Source: Zygaena filipendulae (lineage: Eukaryota > Arthropoda > Insecta > Lepidoptera > Zygaenidae). Taken from it: a stretch of 64,000 nucleotides of DNA. Where the stretch lies: NCBI GenBank assembly GCA_907165275.2, contig OU015672.1, forward strand, positions 4,570,501 through 4,634,500, written 5' to 3'. Below are positions 37,856 to 50,479 of the stretch, piece by piece. Within the stretch, counting starts at the first letter, position 1, and each line of letters starts with the position of its first letter. Made by a program: the position numbers and the translations under genes. The notes under the pieces are model-generated. The model had not been told where the DNA came from, made no database searches, and saw only the letters and a program-made list of their open reading frames with translations.

Positions 37856-39331
37856 TTATACATAAGGTATAGTTAGAACTTTTCAACTTTCAAATATAAT
37901 AGATTCGGAGAAAAATTGAATATTAATTCTCAATGATGCGTTATTTAGTTGTTATACATTGAAATTTGAAACTCCTGAGTTACCAATTTTATTTGGCTCT
38001 GAACTTCTAATACGCTGGTTATAAAAGTTTTAGTTTTTTGTTTATTTTAAGTCTTTTCGTACTGAGGATCCAAAGCATAATTTATGTAACTTAACATTAT
38101 GTATATTTATTTATAAATAAATTAATTGATAATAATAAGTAAATATAAGTATTAAACTATTGTGTACCTATATAAATATTATAATATTATGTGGACGCAG
38201 ATAAGCAATAACATGTTAACCCACAAAATTAAGTTACCTATTCAGAACAATTAATTGAGAGTTAGGGAACGTTTTTTAATTTTGTGTTTACCTTATTACA
38301 TTGTTTAAATAACTAAATATTGAACATAAAAAATTTTGACAGAAAATGGCGCTATAATTTTAAAACACGATTTACTCAAAATTTCTCCAGTGTGGGTTAA
38401 CACACTATTGCTTATCTATGTCCATGTATGACGTAGCAAAAACCCTCTACCGACCCTCGAATGGTTGCAGAAACGTGATAATAACAATAGATTTTTTAAA
38501 TACACAAAAAAGCTTTTACACAAAGCATAACTCTGTACAGGTTTCCAATGAAATTCCAATTTATACCGAATAATTGTGTATAAAAATAGACCCAAATTTT
38601 GTAAAACATAATGAACTCCATAGTTTTTGTAACAAATAGTAAATGGAAGTACTTATTAGTCATTGTCGTAAATTATAGATACTTAAGTATTTTAAGATGG
38701 ATATACTTAAGTGTTCGTATATTTATATAATATCTTATATTTATTTTTAAGTACAACTTACAGTAGGTAACTTGTGCATAGTAAGCACAAACTACTTACA
38801 ATTTCTTAACGTATTCCTTTGTCATTAAAATCGTAGGTTTTATAATATAATATAAACTCGACCCATAAATATATTATATAAACTTATATATGTACATGGT
38901 TTTCTATTCGTATTGTATACGTGCACTTTGTTATAATATAATGAATAATATATTATATATTTTAGTCATAATGTAGCTTCGGACGAGTAAGGTAGTTGAG
39001 CTATTAATTTTAAATTAGAATTAATAAATAAATAAATTGTTTTTTTTTTTGTTTAACTTAATAAATTACCTAGGTATGTATATGGCCTACAACTACGTGT
39101 AATGAGTCATATTCCTAATTCGAGTGTAAGCGTGATGGTTGTGATGTCAACGAATGACTTGATTGTATAATATTATTTAAGAGAAAATGAAGTTGCTAGT
39201 TTTATGTGCAGCATATATCGAGTTCTTCTAATATCATTAAAGTAACAGAATACCAGCGACTCGATCAGATCTGTGGAAGATGTGGAAAATGGATAATAAC
39301 ACTCCCGATCAAGTCATATCACTACATAGTA

Positions 39332-39524
39332 TAAAACAAAGTTTCCTGCCCGCTGGCTGTCTGTCCTTATGTGTGCTTAGATCTATAAAACTACGCAACG
39401 GATTTTCATGCGGTTTTCACCAATAGATAGAGTGATTCATGAGGAAGGTTTTTACCTATATTTTATCCCGGAATTCCCGCGCGAACTCCGATATTACCAT
39501 GGGTGAAACCGCGGGGGACAGCTA
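39332..39524 (-). repeat. SINE-like repeat, reverse
   Basis: TATAAAACAAAGTTTCCTG, CTACGCAACGGATTTTCATG, GAATTCCCGCGCGAACTCC, GGGTGAAACCGCGGGGGA and CAGCTAGT. Confidence 0.72.
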
Positions 39525-41550
39525 GTCTCAAATAAACAAAAAAACTAAATAAAAAAATTGAGGCTAGCTTATAGTCTGAGCATAATACGTACTCGTATGA
39601 CTCTACAATTTTATTGCTAGAAATATGTTTTCTCTATATTTTGTCATTATTATAAAAGTCATACTTAGCCATTATATAGCAGATATTTTGTCATTATTAT
39701 AAAAGTCACACTTAGTCATTATATAGCATAGTTCCCATTACCTAATTAAGTGAGACTACCTTACTGCGTCGCGAAGCGTGTCGATAATATATGTTTTAAG
39801 TGGATACTGTATTTAATGTAACGGTTATGTCAACTTATGTCCATTGCAATTATAAACATTCCATTGCTTGTGAATTTGTTTTTCATTTGACTTTTATACC
39901 TGCCCTTTTTTATACTTTATGCACCAAAATAAAAAAAAACCTTTAAGGTGCAAGCCCATCCAAGATCTGGTTTAAGAATCTTTATTATCCTCAAAAGATT
40001 AAAACAATCACTTACATGAGAATATACGAACATTAGTATGAGTATTGAGTATAATAAGTAGTCATCAATTTTAAATATCGAACGGCGAAGCTCAATTTCG
40101 TTCTTGAAAAAAAAAAATTAAAAAATGTTTTATTCTTGTAATGCCGGTTTTTTTCTACTTACCTCACAATCGAGATGTAAAGCAGAGTAGTTAGCTCGGG
40201 TGTAAGCATCAATTGCACCCTCGAACTATAGGCGCACGAGCGCAGCGAGGAAATATCTTGGGCTGTAATTGACGCCTTACAGCCCTTGGCAACTAATCTA
40301 CTATTAGAGCTTGAAAGCATATTATATCGCGTTCCAAATCATGCACGGTTCATTGGGTTTTTTTGCCTCTATCTATTTCACATAGGTATAACTCTGGCAT
40401 GGTATTATATTATCTGTGCCCTAGCCTATCAACCTCATTGTGGGCATGCCCACTTTACCCGTAAGGCGGGATCCGCGCCCGCAACCACGTCGTGGGCAAG
40501 CCTCCCAAACAAGTTATAGATAATAATAGAGGAATTAAAATTATATTTGCTTTCATATAATTTGGAGATACCGCACAGCATTATTGCAGAGTAGGTATTA
40601 GTTTAGCTAAAAAACAAAAACATAATTTCAAATATTTATTTTTTGTTTTTTATCAATATGTTTTTATAAATAAACCAAATACCTACATAATAATTTCATA
40701 CATTACACAGTTACAATAGAAGCTATTTACATATACACATTACACAGGTACCTAAGATTAAATACCTACTCAATGGTTTCAATAATTATGAATGCATACC
40801 ATAAAAATCGAAGTATATGGCACAGATAATAATATTTTATTGTAACGAAAGTACGATTATGGCGTGAAAGCGCAACCAACTCACATTCGCATTAATAATA
40901 TTAGCATTAAGTTGGGATTCTCTATTTACACATTTATATGACCTTTATTATAGATTTCTACAACCTTATCTAACAACGTACCTACCTACGATTTATAGAC
41001 CTCTACGACTTTATTTTTTTACTTCTACAACTTAACTGATCTATACCTTATTTTTTGACTTCTATACAACCTTACTGATCTATACCTAAACTTCTACAAT
41101 CTTATCTATAGACTTCTACAACGTGTTAATGAATTAACTGAAACTAGAAAGTAGTTTGCTCAGAATCAACTAGCGAATCGATCGCACTATGTTTTAATAT
41201 AGGTTATATTTTTTCATTTTTACTAGCCCATGTCTAAATTATTTATAATACAATATTGGGTGCGTACGCCGCCCGCACAAAAAAAAATCGAATCGGTAGG
41301 CGCGGGCGTAGCGCTTGGATTTCGTACATAACATAGGTCACCTCCAAACTAATGTTGAATAACTTTTAAAGTATAAATATTTTCGACCTAAAATATATTT
41401 TAATCATATTATTGTTTAATTTTTTAAATGGGGTGTATCAGGTTTTCAGTTAATTCATTAACACGTTGTATAAGCTTATCTATAGACTTCTACTACCTTA
41501 TCTATAGACTTTTACTCCCTATTTATAGTGTTTTACAACGTAACCATACT

Positions 41551-44500
41551 TCAAAGTCTAGTGACGGCAGCTTCACAATCCTTCCCGTTGTCTTTCCCCC
41601 TCAACTCGGCATAGATATCGTCCAGCGTCCTCTGCTTTGTCTCTGGCACGCACAGCGCGATGTACACGGTGCTGACTAGGCAGACAGTGGCGAATGTCCA
41701 GAACACGGTGTGGAGGCCGAGGGTCGCCGCCAGTGGATGGAACGCTCGCAGCTCGCCCGACACCAGGACGCATGCTGTAGCTATCACGAGCGAGGTCACC
41801 GTGCCGCGGAGCTGGATTATATTATTAGAATTATATTATTTTGTGATAACCTTTAAGGGCAGCGCCACACTCTTCACACTTGGCGGCGGCGGCGGTGGCC
41901 ACAGCAGTGCGAGCTGTGGCCTACTTCTTATATTGTCTACCATTTGTTTTAGCCGCTGCCACCGCCGCCGCTGAGACTGTGACCATGGGGTAAGGCTTTT
42001 AGAGGTTATCTACCTCAGGACATAACGCACGAGCAAAGCATTTTATTTTGTTATGTTATATCGTAACTATAGCTGTTCTCCACGGTTTTACCTGCGTTAA
42101 TTTATTTGCGGAATTCTCGCTGGTGTTGCGGTATAAAAGGACCCTGACAAGGTGAACATAATATAGGTACAAAATTTCATGATGATCGGTTGAGTGTCTA
42201 AACTCACATTCGAATTTGTAATGTTAAGGTTGATGACCTAAGGCTTTATCTATAGGTACCTACTAATATTATAAAGAGGAAAGATTTAGATTTTTTGTTT
42301 GTTTGTTTGTTACGATTTAACTCAAAAACTACTGGACCGATTTCAAAAATTCTTTCACCATTAGAAAGCTAAATTATCCCTGAGTAACATAGGCTATATT
42401 GTAACCGGAATCCCCGCGGGAACTCCGAAATTATCGCGGGTGAAACCGCGCGGGACAGCTAGTACCTAGATAAAGGTTATGTTAGGTAGGTACGTATTAT
42501 TATAGACATACCGCGCACCATACCCAGTCAACCGCCGCCCTCTCTAGATAATATAATCTATAACTTCTACACCAATGTGCATTGCTCTCTAGAGTCGAGT
42601 CAGTATTATTCGTTAGTCGTTATATTCGTTCGGAAATCACCTGGAACGAGAACATCTCGGTCATGATGACGAACGGCACCGGCTGCAGGCCGGCCGCGTC
42701 GCAGTAGATGCACAGGCAGAGCGCGCCCACCGGCACCCACGACCCGCCCGCCCCGGCCCCGCCGCCGCCCCCGCCCAGCCAGAACCACCCGCCCAGCGTC
42801 AGCATCGCCACGCCGGACACGAAACACGTCGTGCCTAGCAGCGGCTGGGGTCACAAACGATATGCATAATTTCCACATATTTACCTAATACATAATGGGC
42901 GGGCATGTTCACTCATTTTTATTTTTTAGTCCGTCTTGTAGATTATTAAAAAATATTGGACACGTTTTTTTCTTTTTTTACGTAATCAAAAAATAACGGC
43001 GATATATTGGGTTGAAATTTCGCGTGACGTCATTATTCCGACAATTTGTATGGCGGTTTTAGCGGTTAGTGACGTCACGACCCCCTCGCCCTAAACTTTA
43101 ATGCGCTTTATTTCAGTATATTTTAATTTATTTGAAAAAGCAAAAAATACGTGTCTATTGTTTTTTTTATTTTCTAACTGACGGACTAATTAGAATTTTT
43201 ATTTTCAAAAGTAATCCACATCCCAATTATGTGGTGTAAAACAAAGTATACCTACCTTCCTGCTGCATTTTTTAGCAGCGGATTATAATACGGTTTTCAT
43301 CAATAGATAGAGTGATTCAAGGGGAAAGTTTATATAATTTGTTGAAATATTCATTGAAATACATAAACTATAAACGATTATGTCTGATAATAAAATGGAG
43401 ATCGTGGCGAGTGGACGTCTGTTGCGTTATTTATATTCGATATTTCCAATCACCTTTCAACAATCATTTTATTTTCCAAGAAAGAAACTATAAGTTTTCG
43501 AGAGAGAACCGTGTTTTATCTTGGGGAACAATCTAACATTCGCAAAATTAAATGCGATAAATCGCGAGAAAACGGATGTTGACGGCTTTTGAAAATCAAA
43601 TCAATCAAATAAAAAAAACAATAGACACGTATTTTGCTTTTTCAAATAAATGAAAATGTACAGAGATAAAGTTTAAGGTTGGGGCTGGTGATGTCACTAA
43701 CCGCTATAAGCCGCCATATAAACTGTCCAGTTAGTCACACGAAATTTAAATTCAATGTAGCTACGTTATTTTTTAATTACGTAAAAAATAAAATATTTTG
43801 TCCAATATTTTTATGGACTAAATAAAAATCAGTCAACATGCCTAATGCCAAATTCAAGAAGAAGGAGAGTATGGTAGGTAATACTTTACCCCCTCTCCAC
43901 CTCTTAACGTGCGACGTAATCTATGGATGGCTCCCAAGTTTTACCATAGTTGAAACGTACTTTCCGGCCAGTCCTCTCGACGAGCGTGGAGGCTGTGCAC
44001 GAGCCGACCAGCTGCACGGCCCCCAGCACGGCCGCCTGCTGGTTGGCGGTGAGCAGCCAGCCGCCCCCGCCGCCCCCGCCGCCCCCGGCGTTGCCGAAGA
44101 TCAGCGACGCGAAGTGCAGCACCGCCAGGCAGCCGCACAGCTCGCGGGCCACCGTTATCGTGAGCGTGATCCGGAACGCACGGGAGGTCGCGCGGTCCGA
44201 CACTGCAGGGGAAAACCACATATTGTACTTACCTATATGTCGTGACCAGATCATATAATTGATATTTTCCATGAAGTGGCCCATTTTACACATTTTATAA
44301 ATTTAACAAAGCTTAATAGATATATGTTGCTCCAAGTTTAATTTACCTGTAAAAGTCGCATGACCATCCGTTCAGTACCTAGTTCAGGATATTAGCGTGA
44401 ACAGACATGCGGATTCTACTCTTTTATTATAACCTAGCTGTACCCCGAGTGAAACGCTTTTATATAACAACTTTTCCGACATCCGATTTAAATGAAAGCC

Positions 44501-45883
44501 TATATGTTACTCCAGGCTAAGCTTCACCTACTTTTGAAAACCGTATGCGTTCAGGAGATTATCGTGAACAAACAGCAGACAGAAAAAAAATGCGTGAGTG
44601 TTGGTTATAGAACGACTTCGTTATATCCGTTACGCGTGAAAAGAGGCAAAAAAAACATTTGGAAAAAAAATGACAGTTGCTTTGTTTTTCCGTATTTCCG
44701 TCTCTCAACTTTTGGGGAAAATATTCAATGTACAGAATCCCGGATTCTACTCTTTTATTATCGTATAGTAGGTAATCAATGAAGATAGATAGATCTGGAA
44801 ACACTATTCAAGTTGTAATCAAGACAATCAATCATCAAATTTCAGCTATGAAGCTGAAATTCCCTCATAAAAGTCGCCAACAGGTTTACGCGGAACTCCA
44901 AATGTTTGGGAAAGTCCGTTAAACCAGACAAAAAAAATATTGTACCTATAGAAATAATTGAAGCGTGCATGTTTGAAATAAACGGTTGGTAATGGTTCAA
45001 TGTTTATAGAGTCAAAGCAAACGTTTGCCGGCAACGGTTCCCGCAACTCGACATTCGAGAACTGTGAGAAACGATAAATATAAAATCGATAGTAGGTTAT
45101 GTTGACACGGCGGCTGCGGCTGCACCGACCGGTACCGCGAAGTGGGGCTCGCTAACTTGACAAGTGTCCACTCGTTAGTCTAACTGGATAGTTCTTCTTT
45201 TTAATTTTTTATGCGTTGGTTTATCTTGACCTTACCTACTTGCAATTGTTACAACATGGGAAGTACAGCGCAGCTGCATTTGATGGAGTCATTAGTCATT
45301 TCATACGAAATGAGAAATGATATCTACCTTAAGCTGCTTCCTAATGGCAGTGGTAAAAAAAAATACTATACTAGGGACTACTACTAACTATAAGAGGGAT
45401 TAGGTATAAATACAAAACGCTAATACCTATATGAAACTTACTTTTTTAAAGTTCATAAAGTTTACTAAACTTTGATTAAACTTAGAAAATGTTTCTTATA
45501 TTAGTAGAATTTTCATACAATATAAAAGGCATTATTAGAATCGGCTGACTCTAGGTACAGGTAGGTATTTGTATATTATCTACGCAGCAATCTTATGTTA
45601 ATTATCTTCAGACGAAACATGCATAAAATAAACACAAAATCTTCTATGCGACAGTAACCGACAGTAACCTTTTTAACTCACCAAGAGATTTAATAGCGGC
45701 TCCGAACTGTCCGCTTTGCTTGTGCTCTATTTCACCGAGCAGCTGCTGCAGCTCCTGGTCGACCCTGGGATCAGCCGGCTGCCGGCAGCGCAGCCACGAC
45801 AGCGCGTCGCGGGCTTCCTAACGGAGTTCATACGATGCGGTGATAAAGTACTGTAGAAGTTGAACGCTTGGTGAACCTACATG

Positions 45884-45950
<67 letters not shown>

Positions 45951-48900
45951 CACACATAAACACACACCACTCACCTCACACCACACACCTCACATTTCTC
46001 ATCTGTTTTATCCGTTTTTTTTTTCTTAATCTTTTTCTTTGTATTAACTTGTCAGTTCTATTTCGTTAAGATTAGTCTAACCTCTCATTGGCACTATTGT
46101 GAGTAATTTGTATTGGTTAATCGTTTTCTTAATGTGCTGTAGAGTTAGCTTTCAATAAATAAATAAATGTCGAAATTGATAGTAAATACCTAAGAACGAA
46201 ATACCTATATAACTATCTATCTATCGAATTTAAAATGAGATGTCCCATAGCATCTTAGTTGAGTATGAATAAGAACCGGAAGACGCAGCGTGGGTAGGCC
46301 CGCTACAAGGTAGACTGACAACTTGGTGAAGGTCGCGGGACGCCATATTGGATGCGGGAAGCGCAGGACCGGTCGTTGTGGCGATCCTTGGGGGAGGCCT
46401 GTGTCCAGCGGAGCTAAGATGCGGCACACGACAAAATTTTATCGAGCCCTTTTATCGATTCTCGTCGACAAACTCGTACTTATATCGTTTTGTCTACCAG
46501 TGGTAACATGGCAGCAAAAAATGTTTGTATGGCAGAAAACGATATATAATAAAATTGTCGACAATCCCTAACATGCGGCACTTTTGAATGTATTTTTGTC
46601 TACTTTGTCGTTGTTTTCTCACATTTTTATCGTCGACGATTGGTGAGCGCGATAAAATGAAAATTCGTTCTTAATTGCGAATAACATGAATACTTTATTA
46701 TAATTCAATCAGAATTCAATATTAATAATATATATAATATTAATAATACGAAAATATTAGAAATACGAGGAATGGGAGGCGAAAAAAAATGCAAAGTAGA
46801 AGTAAGTACCTATTAAATTAAATTAAAATTTATTTATATCAGGAAAATAGCCCATAAAATTTAACAAAAAGTAAATTAAATAAATTAAATTCAATAAATT
46901 AAATTAGATTAAACAAATTAAATATGATTAAATAAATTAAATTAAATAAATAAATTGCATCAAATAAATTAACTTAAATAAATAAATTATATTAAATAAA
47001 TTAAATTCAAAAAGTAAAATCTTTAAATTGATATTCTTAAAATCTATAAATTTCTAATTATCTCTGAGTAAAACTGATATAGTATAATATCTACTAATAT
47101 ATTATATTAAATTTAATTATTTGAATTTCAATTAATATTAATTTAATGAACGTCTCTGAAAGAGTGCGGTAGATTTGTTTTTAAAATCTTTACTTAAAAT
47201 CAAGTAATCATTGAAACGACTCTGAGTACGGCCGTTAGAATAGGAAATAGGATTTTCCTCCTGACACGAAGAGTTCCTGCGGGAACCCCGAAATTGATTC
47301 GTGTAATATAACAGGGGGACCATCAAAGTAGGTAGTTATAAATTCTTCTTCCCATTTATGTTAGGTATCTGCTAAAGCAATCAAACTTTAGTGTAAATTT
47401 TTTGTATATGTGTAGGTATTTTTTATTTATGTACCTACTTGCGACTGCCATAATTAGGGCGTCTATCGTGGTTAGAAAAGGATTTTAGAACTTTTCTAAA
47501 ATTGGTTGGGAACTATTAACTTTTAAGAAATAACCCGCACTGCGAAAATTATTGTTCATAAGCACAACAGAATCTACTTTTAAAATTGTTTTAATCGCCA
47601 CGAAAATAAATGATGAAACCGCCATCTATGGTTCCTGCCAAAAACTAAATTTTTTGTCATTTCTTGTCACGGTGATAAACGTAGGCGTACAAGCAAAAAG
47701 GCTCCTTCTTCCGAGATACAAGACTTTTGTAAAGTTGAGTGATAAAATTACTTCCGCGATTTTAATTGATTATATTAATAAATGCTCACTTATTTACAAT
47801 TTCATAAAATACCTTAATCTACAATAATATATAAAAATAAAGCTTATTCCAGAATCACATGCGTAATAAAAAAATATGTGCCAGTTTTTGAATATTTTTT
47901 CAATCTTTACTATCAATTGATTATTCTAGATACCGAATCTAGTCTTAACTCAATACCCCACTATTGGACCTTTTTGCTTGGACGCCCACAAATATTTGTC
48001 ATATCGACAATTTTATCTTTCGTTCGATAAATATATCGTGGCGCGCATCCTAGCGCCACAGCAGTGGACGTCTTCCGGCTGATATGATGATGATAATGAT
48101 GGAATCTTTTCCAATTGACAATAGAAGCTCAGAAATATAATATATCGTTTAAATAAAACTTAACTGTTTAACTAAAAAATGGAAATAGAAAATTTGTATT
48201 AGGTAGAAGCATTTGTTACGTTCCCGCTCCCGGAAATTTACAGTAGGTACCTAGACCAAAGATATAGATACTCCAAGCTCTGCTTGGGGGGATGAAGTAG
48301 GTAAAAACTAAAAAGTGTACGCACGCGCTACTTCAGTCACCAGACAGAGCAGACGCAATCGTGTTCCCTCGAACAGGCTTTTTAACCAACTGAAGAAAAA
48401 CTATCGCCAGTTTTTTTCTAGAATTTGTCGGCGTCTTTCTTACCTCGGCCTTCCCGCTCTTGAGCAAATATGACGGCGTTTCCGGCATCGTCATAAACAC
48501 CAACAGATGCACCAGCGGCACAGCCAGACATATCCACAGCACCGCGTGGTAGCTTAAATACTCCCCGATCACGTACACCACAAGATTTCCCAAATTCTGC
48601 GAGAGCACCACCAAACTCCCCAGTGTTCCCCGGATGGAGTCTTCGCTGGTCTCTTTGATGTACAGAGGTGTGACCACGTATGAGCCGCTGACACCCAAGC
48701 CGACCATGGCGCGGGCTGATATCAACGCCCATGGTTCGCTTGAGGAGAGTTTAATGCTCCAACTGACCTGGCAATGGAAGTTGAATTTGAACATCGCAGT
48801 TAGGTAAATGACCTATGAAAAGGTTTAGACTAAATGCAACCAGATTACTGCTTGTCTGATGAGTGATGACTGATTCCCACATCAGGATATAATATGTAGG

Positions 48901-49658
48901 TACAAATTATTCTGATGTAAACTTGAGTTCACCTTGAGTTTGGGTGTTCAAGTATGTATGTATGCATTAGATATTCCCAAAAATATATTATGTATTAGCT
49001 GCTGTTCGTCGCAGTTTCACCAGCGTTAATTTAGGAGTTCCCGCAGGAACACTATTTTCTTTAATACAAACCTAGTGCTGATAATAGAACAAAAACAATG
49101 CAAATCGATCGAGCCATCTTCGAGATTTTGCGAGACTTAACGCAACTTTTATATAGTTATAGGTAGGTAAAACTAGCTGCAAATATTACCAGGCCTGAAA
49201 GTAGGTATACATTATAAAAAAATAGGATAAGCAAAAATTAATATTATAAGTTCCTTAGTTTTTCAGAATATGAGGAAAATAAATTCAATGATAATTTCAA
49301 TGAATTTTTTTTTTATTTTATGAACATAACGTTATAACGGTTTATACCTACTTTCAACCCCATAAATATTTGCAGCTAATTTTACCACATCTTATATGTA
49401 GGTATAGATATAACTGACCAAAACTCACAGCCATAGAAAACGAAGTCAGCAGCAACGCCTTTTTCCTGCCAAAGTTGTCGACGATGTAACCGAACAGGAA
49501 AACAGCGGGGGTCCCCACGAGATAGGCCGCGGAGGCCATCCAAGAGATCACGTCGGGGGACACGGGGGCCTGCGCGGGCGTGTCAGCGGACATCAGCAGG
49601 GGCCCCATTGGAGACAGCCAGCCTACCGCCGTGCCATATGAAAACACTGGCATTACCA
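41551..49658 (-). CDS. Facilitated trehalose (sugar) transporter, Tret1-like, N-terminal exon not found
   Basis: Major facilitator sugar porter that would carry trehalose or another sugar across the plasma membrane by facilitated diffusion. Six exons in phase, 5' to 3': 49658-49429, 48767-48444, 45817-45682, 44202-43961, 42844-42641, 41811-41551 (stop), about 464 residues. Motifs: GYIVDNFGRKKALLL (first G-x3-D-x2-GRK loop), ISARAMVGLGVSGSYVVTPL, YIKETSEDSIRGTLGSLVVL, MPETPSYLLKSGKAEEARDA, ERTGRKPLL (second loop, Asp replaced by Glu), MTEMFSFQLRGTV, VPETKQRTLDDIYAEL. An in-frame ATG at 49680 would allow a start there, but the acceptor TTTCAG/TG at 49659 suggests an upstream first exon. Oddities: nine glycines in exon 4 and a GGGGGGAGAGG run in exon 5, both in membrane regions. 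Substrate not provable from sequence. Confidence 0.87.
41845..42010. mobile_element. MITE with GCC-repeat arms in a transporter intron
   Basis: GATAACCTTTAAGGGC faces AGAGGTTATC, and GGCGGCGGCGGCGGTGGC faces GCTGCCACCGCCGCCGCTG. Imperfect arms of about 60 bp around a short AT-rich loop, 34 bases upstream (in gene sense) of the last transporter exon. Confidence 0.6.
42066..42215 (+). repeat. SINE-like repeat, forward, diverged
   Basis: CTATAGCTGTTCTCCACGG, TTTTACCTGCGTTAATTTA, CCTGACAAGGTGAAC and TTCATGATGATCGGTTGAG. Confidence 0.55.
42262..42464 (-). repeat. SINE-like repeat, reverse
   Basis: ACTAATATTATAAAGAGG, TTACGATTTAACTCAAAAAC, CCCTGAGTAACATAGGC, GCGGGTGAAACCGCGCGGG and CAGCTAGTA. Matches 18172-18388 closely. 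Confidence 0.78.
42896..43205. mobile_element. TAGTCCGTC-core MITE, inverted copy in a transporter intron
   Basis: GGGCATGTTCACTC, TTTTTAGTCCGTCTTGTAG, AAAATATTGGACACG, GTGACGTCATT (TGACGTCA 43025-43032), TTAGTGACGTCACG (43070-43077), end CTGACGGACTAATTAG. Its left end resembles the GGGCATGATG type; the right outer end does not match. Confidence 0.7.
43600..43850. mobile_element. TAGTCCGTC-core MITE, degraded copy
   Basis: ACAATAGACACGTATTTTGC, GATAAAGTTTAAGG, GTGATGTCACTAACC, CTACGTTATTTTTTAATTAC, TTTGTCCAATATTTT, TGGACTAAA, then AACATGCC. Left end lost. Lies about 110 bases from the transporter exon at 43961. Confidence 0.6.
44434..44770 (+). repeat. SINE-like repeat, forward, ATTCTACTCTTTTAT subfamily
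   Basis: CCTAGCTGTACCCCGAGTG, ACATCCGATTTAAATGAAAG, TTCAGGAGATTATCGTGAAC, end GATTCTACTCTTTTATTATC. A partial copy of the same end lies just upstream at 44343-44433. Confidence 0.62.
45885..45944. repeat. CA microsatellite, about 30 units
   Basis: Uninterrupted CA repeat of about 60 bases, 68 bases upstream (gene sense) of transporter exon 3 acceptor at 45817. Likely polymorphic. Confidence 0.95.
46278..46409 (+). repeat. RTE-type LINE 3' tail, left half of a split copy
   Basis: GAAGACGCAGCGTGGGTAGG, GACAACTTGGTGAAGGTCGC, GATGCGGGAAGCGCAGGACC, GGAGGCCTGTGTCCAGC. It breaks off at CCAGC and resumes at 48059. Confidence 0.75.
46410..48058. mobile_element. 1.65-kb DNA element inserted in a LINE tail
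   Basis: Left end GGAGCTAAGATGCGGCACAC; right end, reversed, TGGCGCTAGGATGCGCGCCA: imperfect inverted termini that stay alike into TTTATCGA. CAGC occurs on both sides (46406-46409 and 48059-48062). The interior is AT-rich (AAATTAAATAAAT runs at 46800-47000) with a decayed foldback half-copy at 47120-47242. No transposase ORF is evident, so it is non-autonomous or dead. Lies in a transporter intron. Confidence 0.65.
47120..47242. repeat. Decayed half-copy of the 15033-15271 foldback MITE
   Basis: GTTTTTAAAATCTTTACTTA, AAGTAATCATTGAAACGACT and CTGAGTACGGCCGTTA match the right arm at 15200-15271 with scattered changes. Confidence 0.6.
48059..48106 (+). repeat. RTE-type LINE 3' tail, right half of a split copy
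   Basis: CAGCAGTGGACGTCTTCCGG, CTGATATGATGATGATAATG, GGAATC. Continues the tail interrupted at 46409. Confidence 0.72.
48994..49060 (+). repeat. SINE-like repeat, forward fragment
   Basis: TTAGCTGCTGTTCGTCGCAG, TTTCACCAGCGTTAATTTAG, GAGTTCCCGCAGGAAC. Confidence 0.6.
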
Positions 49659-50479
49659 CTGAAACAGACAAGAGTGTCACCGACTACCGACTATTTGTAA
49701 GATCCGTTATTTTACAAACGGTGAGGTTCCGTTGTATTTGCGTTCATATCTAACCTAAGCTAGTGTCGTCGGGGTCGTTGGTCGTCGTCAGCTTCGTCAG
49801 TTCACACTACTCATTAGTTGTGAACGCAACAGAGTCAATTTCGCCGATTTACGATGGAAGAACGCCCACCTCAACGCGTTTTGTCTTCGGCAGTTGGCAC
49901 CACACAAAATTGTTTATATATATTTTTTATAATTCAGGCAGGCAGTTGACGCACTGATGGATGCCTGTATCCAGTTATCCATTATTATTTATTTTTTAAT
50001 TGTTATAAATATTTATCCAATCTGTTTTTAAAGTTGTTGATATCAGGTGCCAAGACTACCTACCTACCTACTTTTTCATGGTAGCCCGTTCCAAGGTACA
50101 ACCACTCTGTTAGCAAAAATTATCGTTAGTTTGTAAACTAACTATTCTTACTCGTAAAAGTTACATTGTTGTTGTTTTTAGCTCTGTCCACGTGTTGTTA
50201 TTGTTGGTTATTTAAATTCCACCGAGAAGAATCAAATAACATTCAATTATTTTCCAATAATTAATTGACCCGATGTCAAGAACATTATTGTAACAATTCG
50301 CAAATGGACCTAACAATTGAAACGCGATCAATTTGTTAAGACCTGTAAAACGGCATATAATGTTACATAACTTGGGAGCGAGCAAACAGACAGACAGGCA
50401 ACTTTGCTAGATTTATAATTTGTTCCGTGGTTGGTTTGTCGATATGACGATGATGTCCAAAGTAGAATCCTAAACTTTC

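Larger units (their letters stand above)
34073..41550. other. Intergenic DNA between convergent genes
   Basis: No supported exon. AT-rich, with an RTE-type LINE tail (34925), a TA microsatellite (35461-35482), a 414-bp inverted-repeat element (37442) and a SINE-like repeat (39332). Dystrobrevin and the sugar transporter converge on this interval. Confidence 0.6.

Noticed and set aside
40286..40519. 77-codon ORF in the intergenic region
   Set aside because: Some hydrophobic residues but no promoter, splice sites or recognisable motif.
43838..44258. Plus-strand ORFs of 102-135 codons
   Set aside because: Antisense to transporter exon 4; proline runs mirror the glycine run.
49763..49957. Plus-strand ORF upstream of the transporter
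   Set aside because: No motif, no conserved start; also checked the minus strand here for the missing first exon without success.
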